Assembly (NCBI GenBank): GCA_027682585.1
Contig: JAQCZH010000002.1
Coordinates: forward strand, 372,001-436,000
DNA: 64,000 nt
Direction: 5' to 3'
Source: Lachnospiraceae bacterium AF51-6-b8A
Lineage (GTDB): Bacteria > Bacillota > Clostridia > Lachnospirales > Lachnospiraceae
Shown here: one piece after another, positions 24,445-32,049 of the stretch
Position numbering within the stretch: the stretch's first letter is position 1
How the letters are laid out: each line of letters begins with the position of its first letter
Notes under the pieces: generated by a model
What the model saw: the letters and a program-made list of their open reading frames with translations, nothing else
Told to the model about the DNA's origin: nothing
Database searches by the model: none
Position numbers and translations under genes: made by a program

Positions 24445-26408
24445 CGCGTACCCTCTCTCTCCGTCACGGTATCAATGCCGCTGACGGCCACCAGTTCTCT
24501 GGCCTCATCCGTCAGCTCCTCCAGACTCGGAATCGAGCCTATAACATTGTCGTTGAGCCAGTCCATGCTGATAATCTCCCGGCTGGAGAAACGAGGCGCC
24601 TTGGGTCCCTTGATCATTCCCTCCTGAGAGTGAATCTCTCCGTCAAAGGGATTGATATGCCCCGACATTATGGCATCGACCAGACGCCCCGCCGTCTTTC
24701 GGGCATAGAAGGGAATATGCTTGGAAAAAATCATCTCCACCGCTCCCGTCGCCATTCCCCAGTAGAAGTTGAGCGAACGGTTCTCCTGCCGATCCTTAAG
24801 GGATGCCGTCCCCTTGACAATCGGACGAAGCAGACGCTCATAGAATCTGCCCCAGTTATTGAGCGGTGCGCAGAGGTTGTGCACCATTCCATTATCATCT
24901 CTGCAATAGAGACCATATTCGCGGGAAGCCTGCTTGGGACGGATCATTTCCAGACCGGAAATCACCCGGATATCCTCCCTCTCAAGCAGCTCTTCCCAGC
25001 CGGAATTCCTGGATCCGGACCAGTCCAGGTATATCTTAACCTTGGGATCCACCATAGCCGCCCCGATCGCGAAAGCATTGATGTCCGCCACCGCACCGAA
25101 GATGGGGAAGTTGGCCCGATAGCCGATCTTGTGATTGTCGCTGGTCATTGCCGCCAGCGCCCCCATGATAAACTTGGCATCATAGGATCTGGTGTAATAA
25201 GTCATTACCTCACTGGAAACCAGATTGACGGAACAGTTCAGGAAGCGAACCTGTGGATAATAGATCGCTGCCCGCTGGGTGATCGGCATCATAGCTAACG
25301 AGGTCGTAAACACCATCTGGCAGCCCGCCTCCACCGCCTGGTCAATGGCATCCGAAATCTTCTGCTCATCCCCGCAGTCGTCAAAGGCCATCGTCGTAAC
25401 CGATCCGTCAAAGGCAGATTCCAAGGAGAGTCTCCCCAATTCGTGCGCGTAAGACCAGGAGGACTCTTCCTTGGTCTTTTCATAGAGGAAAGCCACAGCC
25501 AAAGGACGCTTTTTCGTATAAGCATCCCCCCTCTGCAGGAAGGAAAAAATCTTCCTGCTCCCCCTCTCCTCCTCTGCTGTATCCGCTGTCTCAACCAAAG
25601 CGACATCTCCCTGCCCGCCGGCCAGGGTAATTTCGTTCCAGATCCGATCCACCTGAGTGTCCAGATAGGCCTTCCCCTCATTCGCCAGAGTCTCAATCGG
25701 ATAAATCGCCAGATAGATCAACATGGCGTCTGCCGCCGTCATATCCAGCTGATCGCCGCCATGCTCTGTGAAAATGCGCTCAAACATGTAATAGGCGCTC
25801 TTTAAGTTTTTTATGGCGTCTTCTGACCAGCCATGCTCCAAATCCTGGCCGCAGGCCTCTGCCAGCCTGGCGTAATTCCCCTCATGCGAGAACTCAATGG
25901 AATAGAGCGGACATACCTCATAGAAGTCCACGAATTCCTGATAACGGCGCAGCTCAGCGGCCTCTTCTTCATCCCTGGGCTGTCCGACAGGCATGATCCG
26001 GGTCACATTGGCCAGAATATCCTCTACCCCGGCATAGGCACTGACAGAGACTCTCTTATTTCCCTCCTGCACATAGAAGCGCCGCATGTACTCATAGGCC
26101 AGAATCGGCTCACGGATCCCCTCTTCCATCTGAGAATCATAGAGCGTAGACCATTTTTCCGCGAACTCTGTCGATGCCCCAAGAATCGGCATGAAGTTAG
26201 AGGCAAAGGAATTCTGCCTTCCCTTTGTCATCGTGCCTACAATCTTCTTAATGGGGATTTCAACCAGTCCCAGATTGCGCACGCCTCCCTGCAGGGCGCC
26301 GGGCACCAGATCCTCCAGAGATGTCAGATAAGGATACTGCCCTGAAGCCATGGCCTCTCTGACACGGCGTTTCCCCGCCTGGCGGGCATTGTCATAATCA
26401 TCAAGCAT
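24441..26408 (-). CDS. Cytosolic fusion of ParB/Srx-like domain and BMP-type periplasmic-binding fold
   Basis: Protein of 655 residues without signal peptide, lipobox or membrane segment. Residues 45-130 look like a ParB/sulfiredoxin-type domain: VEIPIKKIVGT, then EGIREPILAYEYMRRFYVQEGN and KRVSVSAYAG, which follow the pattern of ParB boxes. A helical middle (about 150-290) precedes a BMP/PnrA-type substrate-binding fold (about 300-600). BMP proteins usually bind nucleosides outside the cell as lipoproteins, so a cytosolic fused copy suggests a sensor. GAGGAGG precedes the start. It is coupled to the downstream metallophosphoesterase. Similar genes occur in related clostridia by my recollection, without known function. 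Confidence 0.8.
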   Translation of the reverse strand: MLDDYDNARQAGKRRVREAMASGQYPYLTSLEDLVPGALQGGVRNLGLVEIPIKKIVGTMTKGRQNSFASNFMPILGASTEFAEKWSTLYDSQMEEGIREPILAYEYMRRFYVQEGNKRVSVSAYAGVEDILANVTRIMPVGQPRDEEEAAELRRYQEFVDFYEVCPLYSIEFSHEGNYARLAEACGQDLEHGWSEDAIKNLKSAYYMFERIFTEHGGDQLDMTAADAMLIYLAIYPIETLANEGKAYLDTQVDRIWNEITLAGGQGDVALVETADTAEEERGSRKIFSFLQRGDAYTKKRPLAVAFLYEKTKEESSWSYAHELGRLSLESAFDGSVTTMAFDDCGDEQKISDAIDQAVEAGCQMVFTTSLAMMPITQRAAIYYPQVRFLNCSVNLVSSEVMTYYTRSYDAKFIMGALAAMTSDNHKIGYRANFPIFGAVADINAFAIGAAMVDPKVKIYLDWSGSRNSGWEELLEREDIRVISGLEMIRPKQASREYGLYCRDDNGMVHNLCAPLNNWGRFYERLLRPIVKGTASLKDRQENRSLNFYWGMATGAVEMIFSKHIPFYARKTAGRLVDAIMSGHINPFDGEIHSQEGMIKGPKAPRFSSREIISMDWLNDNVIGSIPSLEELTDEARELVAVSGIDTVTEREGTR

Positions 26409-26574
26409 ACGCGCACCTCCTCATCTCCTGCTGCGGTTTGTCCCTGGTATGGACTTCCTGATCCTCCTGGAAATACCATACGAAACCAACTGATATCTAC
26501 CGCACTGCCTGCTGCCTGTTTCAGTCCTGGCCACTCCTGATTTCTGACAGGCCGGCTCTGCCTTTTGCCCAAAC

Positions 26575-28356
26575 TTACTCCTGGAGAATCGGCCCTGTCA
26601 ACTCCTGCACCGCCTTCGCCAACTCCTCAGCCTTCATCCGGGCAGCCTCCTCTCTTTTCTCTCGCGCGTAGAAATAGAATTTGAGTTTGGGCTCGGTGCC
26701 TGAGGGCCGCATGGCGAACCAGGAGCCGTCCTCCATGACGTATTTCAGCACATCTGAGGGCGGAATGTCCTGATATCCCTGCAGGTAGTCAATCTTCTGC
26801 GCTACCCGCAGGCCTCCGAAGTTCTCAATGCCATTTGCCCGAAAATGCGCCATGATCCGGGCGATTCCTGCAGATCCTTCCTGCCCTTTGAGAACCAGGG
26901 AGACGGGATGATCTGCGAAATAGCCATAGGTCTGATAGAGTTCCTCCAGGACCTGTCCCAGACTCTTACCGCGCCTGGCGTAATAGGCTGCCATCTCAGC
27001 GACCAGCATGGTCGCCGCCACCCCGTCCTTGTCCCGGACAGACACACCGGGAGCACAGCCAATGCTCTCCTCATAGCCGAAGAAATAAGTGATTCCTCTC
27101 TTCTGCAGTTCAGGGATGCGGCCGCAGATATTCTTAAATCCGGTCAGTGCCTCGTAGACTTCAATTCCGTGTGCCCGGCAGATCGCCGCCCCAAAATCAG
27201 AGGTAACGATGGACTTGATCATGGCGTAAGAGCCTCTCACCCTGGCCTTTGCATCTGATAGAATCCCCTCCTCGTCTCTCTGCCGCGGCAGGTGACCATT
27301 CTCTTCATCCAGCAGATGCTGGGCCAGATAGTAGATCAGAAGAGCGCCGGTCTGATTCCCGTTCAGGAAGCGATAGCCTCCCTGTCCGTCCGGGATCTCA
27401 ATCGCCATCCGATCCGCATCCGGATCGGTGGCGATAAGAACAGCAGCCCCTTCCTTTTTTCCCAATTCCTCCGCATAGGAAAATGTCCTGGGATCCTCCG
27501 GATTGGGATAACCTACTGTAGTGAACTCCGGATCTGGATCAGCCTGTTCTTCTACCAAATGAAATCCGGTAAAGCCCCGCTCTCTCGCCAGAGTCTCCAC
27601 CGGAACTCGCCCCGCCCCGTTGAGCGGAGTATAGACCATAGGCAGATCCCGTTTCAATTCCTCATTCGTCCGGCAGTAGAGTGAAGTCACATAGGAAAGG
27701 TAAGCTCGATCCATCTCCTCCCCCAGCATGACAATCTCTTTCTTCGCAACAGCCGGGTCAGACGGCCTGGTGAAGTTCTCAAAGAAGTCACGGCGCTCAA
27801 TTGCGGCCTGCATGCCCTCAGATACCTGACCGGAGATCTGCGCCCCATCCATCCAGTAGACCTTATAGCCATTGTATTCCCTGGGATTATGACTGGCAGT
27901 CAGATTGATTCCTGCTATACAGCCCAGTCGACGAATGGCAAAAGACAGCTCCGGCGTAGGACGAAGAGAAGGATAATGATAGACCAGGATTCCATTGGCC
28001 GCAAAAATCTCCGCGGCCAGACTGGCAAATTCCCGCGAGTGATAACGGCAGTCATAAGCGATGGCAATGCCCCGATCACAAACATTCTCTTTCGGATTCT
28101 GTCTGTCATAGGCCAGAATATAATCTGCGATTCCTCTGGTCGCCCGTCCCACCGTGAGGACATTCATGCGATTGGTTCCGGCTCCGCAGATGCCCCGCAG
28201 CCCGGCCGTTCCAAAGGTGATCGTCTGATAGAAGCGATCTTCGATCTGTTCTTTCCTGCCCCGGATCTGTTCCAGTTCCCGATGAAGCGGATCCTGGGCC
28301 GGCAGCTGATCCAGCCAGCGCTCATATTCTTCACGTGCACTCATTGATTTCCTCAT
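26575..28356 (-). CDS. Phosphoglucomutase/phosphomannomutase paralogue 2
   Basis: Alpha-D-phosphohexomutase of 593 residues. Motifs: FGTAGLRGICGAGTNRMN, active-site TASHNPREYNGYK, metal loop DPDADRMAI, sugar loop GYEESIGCAPG, and phosphate loop RPSGTEPKLK. It is about 30 residues longer than the copy at 6370-8052 and differs in its sugar loop (GYEESIG against GFEESYG), so specificity may differ. Start ATG at 28356 (GGAAGG upstream) or 28344 (GAGG upstream). It follows two hypB genes with a 17-base gap, so they probably form one operon. Confidence 0.94.
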   Translation of the reverse strand: MRKSMSAREEYERWLDQLPAQDPLHRELEQIRGRKEQIEDRFYQTITFGTAGLRGICGAGTNRMNVLTVGRATRGIADYILAYDRQNPKENVCDRGIAIAYDCRYHSREFASLAAEIFAANGILVYHYPSLRPTPELSFAIRRLGCIAGINLTASHNPREYNGYKVYWMDGAQISGQVSEGMQAAIERRDFFENFTRPSDPAVAKKEIVMLGEEMDRAYLSYVTSLYCRTNEELKRDLPMVYTPLNGAGRVPVETLARERGFTGFHLVEEQADPDPEFTTVGYPNPEDPRTFSYAEELGKKEGAAVLIATDPDADRMAIEIPDGQGGYRFLNGNQTGALLIYYLAQHLLDEENGHLPRQRDEEGILSDAKARVRGSYAMIKSIVTSDFGAAICRAHGIEVYEALTGFKNICGRIPELQKRGITYFFGYEESIGCAPGVSVRDKDGVAATMLVAEMAAYYARRGKSLGQVLEELYQTYGYFADHPVSLVLKGQEGSAGIARIMAHFRANGIENFGGLRVAQKIDYLQGYQDIPPSDVLKYVMEDGSWFAMRPSGTEPKLKFYFYAREKREEAARMKAEELAKAVQELTGPILQE

Positions 28357-28373
28357 CGGTATTTCCTTCCGTT

Positions 28374-29042
28374 CTAATGGCTCCTCCAGTTCTTAAGCCG
28401 GTCTCTCAGCCAGTTCTCCCAGTCCTCCATGCCCTCTTTGGTCTTAGCCGAGAGGGGAAAGATGCGGATCCTGGGGTTCAATTTCCTGACCCGTTCAATG
28501 CAGGTCCTGAGATCAAAATCAAAATAGGAAAGCGTATCTGTCTTGGTAATCACAAGGGCCTGAACCCTGGAAAACATAAGGGGATACTTGAGGGGCTTAT
28601 CGTCTCCTTCCGGCACCGACAGGATCATAACGTCCAGGCCTGCCCCCGTGTCAAATTCCGCGGGGCAGATCAAGTTGCCGACATTTTCCAGGAAGATCAG
28701 ATCCTCTTGTCCTTCCGACTCCTCGGCCAGAGCCTCCAGGCCTCTTCTTGTCATACCCGCATCCATATGACACATACCATCCGTGTGGGCCTGAATACTT
28801 TTTGCTCCCAGAGCTTCTATGTGCAGAGCATCCACATCCGATGCGATATCCGCCTCCAAGACGCCAATTCTGATATCAGCCATGTCCTGAATCGTCCGGG
28901 ATAAGAGCCTGGTCTTGCCGGAACCCGGAGAGGACATCAGATTGACCAGCAGCTGACCGGATGTCCGCATCTGCTTTCGCAGAAGATTGGCATCCCGATC
29001 ATTGGACGCAGTCACTGACTTGTGCAGTTCAATGGTTCTCAT
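28374..29042 (-). CDS. hypB: HypB-family nickel-insertion GTPase (copy 1)
   Basis: SIMIBI-class GTPase of 222 residues. P-loop SPGSGKT (38-44), the EAD switch, and the HypB metal-site residues Cys91-His92 (MCHMDAG) and Cys126 (NLICPAEFD); ITKTD is the G4 guanine site. It lacks the His-rich nickel-storage tail of some HypB proteins. HypB loads Ni into hydrogenase with HypA, but no hydrogenase or hypA gene is in this window. Its start overlaps the stop of the second hypB (ATGA, 29039-29042). The preserved metal site argues for a nickel role over another G3E function. Confidence 0.88.
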   Translation of the reverse strand: MRTIELHKSVTASNDRDANLLRKQMRTSGQLLVNLMSSPGSGKTRLLSRTIQDMADIRIGVLEADIASDVDALHIEALGAKSIQAHTDGMCHMDAGMTRRGLEALAEESEGQEDLIFLENVGNLICPAEFDTGAGLDVMILSVPEGDDKPLKYPLMFSRVQALVITKTDTLSYFDFDLRTCIERVRKLNPRIRIFPLSAKTKEGMEDWENWLRDRLKNWRSH

Positions 29043-29839
29043 CGGCAGCCTCCCTGACAGGCTGTTTCCCCATCTGCCTCACTGGAGAAAATCCTCCCGG
29101 CAAAAAGGGCGTCTTCCTCAGCCCGGCTGAAACGGTTCTCTTCTCTCTGACTGCGGAAGACTTCCAATTGTCCGGTCAGCCAGTCAATCCAGGCCTCGAA
29201 CCCCTCTCCCGTCTTCGCAGACAGGGGATAAAAGGCTGCCTGCGGATTCAGGTCAGTCACCCGCTCCCGACAGCGCGCAAGATCAAAGTCAAAGGCCGGG
29301 CTGACATCCATTTTGTTGATCAGAAGACAATCGCTGACCGAGAACATGAGGGGATACTTAAGAGGCTTGTCATCCCCTTCCGGCACTGACAGAATCATAA
29401 CCCTTGCCCCGGCTCCCACGTCAAACTCTGCCGGGCAGACCAGATTGCCGATATTCTCCAGAAAGATCAGTTCCAGATCCTCGAGACCAAGTCCGTTGAG
29501 CCCCCGCCTGGTCATATCCGCATCCATATGGCAGGATCCTCCGGTATGAAGCTGAATGACCCTTGCTCCGGCCTCCGACACGATTCTCGCATCTACATCC
29601 GAGTCCACATCCGCCTCCATAACGCCGATCCGATAACGGTTCCCCAGCGCTTTGATTGTCCGCACCAGAAGACTGGTCTTCCCTGCTCCCGGAGAGGCCA
29701 TCAGATTCACCAGAAAGATCCCTCTCCTCTTCAGTTCTTCTCTCAGCTGAGCAGCTACCGCGTCATTATCCGCGATCACCTGCTCCCTGATCTCCAGAAT
29801 TTCAAATGCCCGATCAAATTCCCGGCTGTTCGTTTCCAT
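29039..29839 (-). CDS. hypB: HypB-family nickel-insertion GTPase (copy 2)
   Basis: Paralogue of 266 residues with the same layout: P-loop SPGAGKT near residue 49, MEAD switch, metal-site Cys103-His104 (SCHMDAD) and Cys135 (NLVCPAEFD), and G4 motif INKMD. It has a longer N-terminus than copy 1 and a 35-residue C-terminal extension ending in CQGGC, a possible extra metal or thiol site. The ATG at 29839 (GAGG seven bases upstream) is preferred over a GTG at 29866. It is the first gene of hypB-hypB-phosphohexomutase. Two different copies could form a heterodimer. Confidence 0.88.
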   Translation of the reverse strand: METNSREFDRAFEILEIREQVIADNDAVAAQLREELKRRGIFLVNLMASPGAGKTSLLVRTIKALGNRYRIGVMEADVDSDVDARIVSEAGARVIQLHTGGSCHMDADMTRRGLNGLGLEDLELIFLENIGNLVCPAEFDVGAGARVMILSVPEGDDKPLKYPLMFSVSDCLLINKMDVSPAFDFDLARCRERVTDLNPQAAFYPLSAKTGEGFEAWIDWLTGQLEVFRSQREENRFSRAEEDALFAGRIFSSEADGETACQGGCR

Positions 29840-29873
29840 CACCAATCCCTCTGCCCCGACCTTCACATATTAC

Positions 29874-29926
29874 TCCGACAGAACACACTCTCTGTCTCTC
29901 ATTCTACCCCAAGTTCCTCTGTCGGA
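29874..29926. promoter_or_regulatory. Inverted repeat flanking a -10-like box upstream of hypB
   Basis: TCCGACAGA (29874-29882) and TCTGTCGGA (29918-29926) are perfect 9-bp arms. On the minus strand a TAGAAT -10-like box (29906-29901) lies between them. Candidate operator for the hypB operon. Confidence 0.4.
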
Positions 29927-29969
29927 AAACTTCTTCCAGAAGGAAACGTCTCCCGAAAGCCAGAGACAG

Positions 29970-29994
29970 CAAAAAGCCGCCCCTCGGGACGGCT
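29970..29994 (-). terminator. Terminator of the P-loop kinase gene
   Basis: Minus-strand stem AGCCGTCCC-GAG-GGGCGGCT followed by TTTTGC. It separates the ridA/ECF/kinase genes from the hypB operon. Confidence 0.85.
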
Positions 29995-30079
29995 GCCATT
30001 CTTTTGCATATGCCTCCGATCTGCAGAGAAAAATCAAGCAGCGGAACCGATATCCAGAGGAGGCCTCTATTCCCCTGGT

Positions 30080-30670
30080 CTACAGAGTGAAATCTCCGGC
30101 TCTGATCACGATATCCGCCTGTTCCTGCGTATGGCAGTTTACGTGATAATTCTCTTCCATGGGAATCCACTGGCTCTGAAAATTGCGCAGACCTTCTGGA
30201 CCATTTCTCCGCTCGATCCTCTGAAGCTGCAGACGGGGCGCAATATTGTAGAAGATTTTCAGATCCGCGTAATCCCCGTAGTAAGGATGAAAACTATAGG
30301 CACCTTCTACCAGCCGGATCTTGCCGGCCCTTACATGGATCGCAGGCCCATAGTCCATGATCTTACAATCAAAGCGGGTATAGGAAAAGGAAGCCTGCGC
30401 AGACAGTTTCGCAAGAACTTCCGCGGCGAAACGCTCATAGTGGACATTTCCTCCGGGCGCACACAGGCGCTCCTCTGTGCGAAGCTCCCCGGGAAGAAAA
30501 AAGTCGTCCATATGAACTGGGTCAAGCTCCAGCATATCCCCCAGAGCGGCTGCCAGCGTTGACTTACCGGCCGCCGATCTCCCGTCGATTGCAACGACAT
30601 AAGTCCCCACCGCCTTCTTCCTAGCCTCCTCTTCAATCAGCGCAGTCAACTGCGCCAGATCCCCTCTCAA
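30080..30670 (-). CDS. P-loop kinase of the uridine kinase-like family
   Basis: Protein of about 196 residues with Walker A DGRSAAGKST near residue 29, a VHMDDFF substrate/metal segment, and the catalytic-region RLVEGAYSFHP. This pattern fits small-molecule kinases related to uridine kinase and phosphoribulokinase. I propose the TTG at 30670 as the start: it overlaps the ECF gene stop as TTGA and gives the usual N-terminal helix before the P-loop; a GTG at 30610 is an alternative. Coupling to an ECF S-component suggests that it phosphorylates the imported compound, for example a vitamin or nucleoside. Confidence 0.75.
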   Translation of the reverse strand: MRGDLAQLTALIEEEARKKAVGTYVVAIDGRSAAGKSTLAAALGDMLELDPVHMDDFFLPGELRTEERLCAPGGNVHYERFAAEVLAKLSAQASFSYTRFDCKIMDYGPAIHVRAGKIRLVEGAYSFHPYYGDYADLKIFYNIAPRLQLQRIERRNGPEGLRNFQSQWIPMEENYHVNCHTQEQADIVIRAGDFTL

Positions 30671-31215
30671 TCCTGATTCCCCACAGCCAGACCGGCTCTG
30701 GTCAGAGCCATGACAATACTGGGAATGATCAGCAATTGAATGACAATCGCCGGAAAGCTGCTGATGAAGTAAGAAGTCACCCACATCTTCAGACTGTAGC
30801 CCTGACCTGCCGAAAAGAGGAGACCGTGTACCAGTCCCGCGGCCACACGGCCGACCAACATCGCCACAAGCAGGCTGATATAGAGGTTCCTGTAACTGCG
30901 CTTATTCCTGAAGGGTCCATTGATCATACGCCCGGTCACAAATCCATAAATTGCCAATTCCACCATCATGCCGGGCAGAACCGGAGCGGGCGGCGTGCTG
31001 TTGACCGCGGACGAGAGCAGGGGGCCGATGATCCCTGTAATAAGCCCTGCCGGCCAGCCGAAGGTCAGACCTGCAATCAGAACCGGAATGTGCATGGGGC
31101 TGAACATGACGCCTCCATTTGGAATGACTCGAACCAGCATGGGCAAGAGCAGGCAAAAGGCAATACTGACCGCTGTCATTACCAGATTTCTTGTAGATAA
31201 CAAAGACTTGTTCAT
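30667..31215 (-). CDS. ECF transporter S-component
   Basis: Membrane protein of 182 residues with six hydrophobic segments. The conserved segment FSPMHIPVLIAGLTFGWPAG is typical of a clostridial group of ECF S-components. S-components bind a micronutrient with high affinity and use a shared EcfAAT module encoded elsewhere. Specificity is not visible. AAGGAG precedes the ATG. The leader contains a terminator-like hairpin only 17 bases upstream (31233-31264) plus nested inverted repeats, so the gene may be controlled by attenuation. Confidence 0.85.
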   Translation of the reverse strand: MNKSLLSTRNLVMTAVSIAFCLLLPMLVRVIPNGGVMFSPMHIPVLIAGLTFGWPAGLITGIIGPLLSSAVNSTPPAPVLPGMMVELAIYGFVTGRMINGPFRNKRSYRNLYISLLVAMLVGRVAAGLVHGLLFSAGQGYSLKMWVTSYFISSFPAIVIQLLIIPSIVMALTRAGLAVGNQD

Positions 31216-31232
31216 CGATAGACTCCTTCATT

Positions 31233-31264
31233 CGAAAAGGGGCTGTGAAACCCTTCACAGTCCC
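31233..31264 (-). terminator. Terminator or attenuator between ridA and the ECF gene
   Basis: Minus-strand stem GGGACTGTGAA/TTTCACAGCCCC with tail TTTTCG. It is either the ridA terminator or an attenuator for the ECF gene, which starts 17 bases further on with no room for a separate promoter. Confidence 0.75.
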
Positions 31265-31298
31265 TCTCTTGCTTCGTATTCTCCCGGCAAATGTCTGT

Positions 31299-31338
31299 CC
31301 TGTCAGATTGGCCCCGAGCCAATCCGCCTGTCGACAGG
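31299..31338 (-). promoter_or_regulatory. Nested inverted repeats, possible structured leader
   Basis: CCTGTC (31299-31304) can pair with GACAGG (31333-31338), enclosing a perfect hairpin GATTGGC-CCCGA-GCCAATC (31306-31324). Alternatively CCTGTCGACAGG (31327-31338) folds on itself. I match it to no known riboswitch class. Confidence 0.4.
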
Positions 31339-31354
31339 TACCAAATGCCTCGGA

Positions 31355-31726
31355 CTATGCCTCCGCAACCACCTCAATCTCGCAGAGCACGCCAAGAGGA
31401 AGATCCCTGACTGCGACACAGCTTCTGGCGGGTTTCGAGGTAAAATAGCGGCTGTAAACCTCATTAAAAGCGGTGAAATCGGCAATATCAGCCAGAAAAC
31501 AGGTGGTCTTAATCACCTTATCATAGCTGCTGCCGGCTGCCGCAAGTACCTGGCCCACATTTCTGCACACCTGCTCGGTCTGCTCGCTGATCCCCCCCTC
31601 GATCACCTTGCCCTGCTCGGGAACAATGGCGATCTGTCCGGAAGCAAAGACGAATCCATTGGACACATAGGCCTGTGAATACGGGCCAACTGCCGCAGGC
31701 GCCTTGTCTGTTGCTACAAGTTTCAT
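31355..31726 (-). CDS. ridA: RidA family enamine/imine deaminase
   Basis: Protein of 123 residues of the YjgF/RidA family. Conserved elements are APAAVGPYSQA near the N-terminus, the central GQIAI strand, and the C-terminal block RSCVAVRDLPLG with the substrate-binding Arg, ending CEIEVVAEA. It hydrolyses reactive 2-aminoacrylate-type enamines from PLP enzymes. The ATG at 31726 follows GGGAGGT; the longer frame to 31804 is rejected. Confidence 0.94.
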   Translation of the reverse strand: MKLVATDKAPAAVGPYSQAYVSNGFVFASGQIAIVPEQGKVIEGGISEQTEQVCRNVGQVLAAAGSSYDKVIKTTCFLADIADFTAFNEVYSRYFTSKPARSCVAVRDLPLGVLCEIEVVAEA

Positions 31727-31803
31727 TCTGCTACCTCCCTCGTGAATTTTTATAAGGTCTGCTTGCTGTAAACTGGTTTTCATTTTAGCACAGTTCCTCA
31801 ACA

Positions 31804-31912
31804 ATGGAATATATGCTCCGCAGGTATCCCCTTATCATGAACAATGGAATACGCACACCGTGAATATTCATATGTCGCAAACAACAGAATACATACTGCG
31901 CACTATTTTTCC
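31804..31912 (+). repeat. Dispersed 40-bp repeat: two tandem units and a partial third (copy 3)
   Basis: Unit 1 is 31804-31843 and unit 2 is 31844-31883, both starting ATGGAATA and ending ACA at exact 40-bp spacing. A diverged third unit starts at 31884 (ACAGAATACATACTGCGC). Each has GAATA...TATTC-type dyad symmetry. The array abuts the 3' end of tRNA-Ser. Confidence 0.65.
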
Positions 31913-31914
31913 AA

Positions 31915-32003
31915 CGGAGATGGAGGGATTTGAACCCCCGCGCCGGCAGAACCGACCTGCCGGATTTCGAATCCGGACCCTTCAGCCACTTGGGTACATC
32001 TCC
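31915..32003 (-). tRNA. tRNA-Ser (anticodon CGA)
   Basis: On the minus strand, acceptor GGAGATG pairs with CATCTCC. The anticodon stem CCGGA/TCCGG closes the loop TTCGAAA, anticodon CGA (codon UCG). A long variable arm, typical of class II serine tRNAs, and a T arm GGGGGTTCAAATCCC follow. Discriminator G; CCA is not encoded. About 89 bases. Confidence 0.95.
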
Positions 32004-32049
32004 ATACCATATCGCATCCGCCTCCGGAGGAGACTGATGCAGGCGCCTG

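Noticed and set aside
31804..31912. CRISPR-like regularly spaced repeats
   Set aside because: The 40-bp units are contiguous and carry internal dyads, with no unique spacers and no cas genes; better seen as tandem copies of a dispersed repeat.
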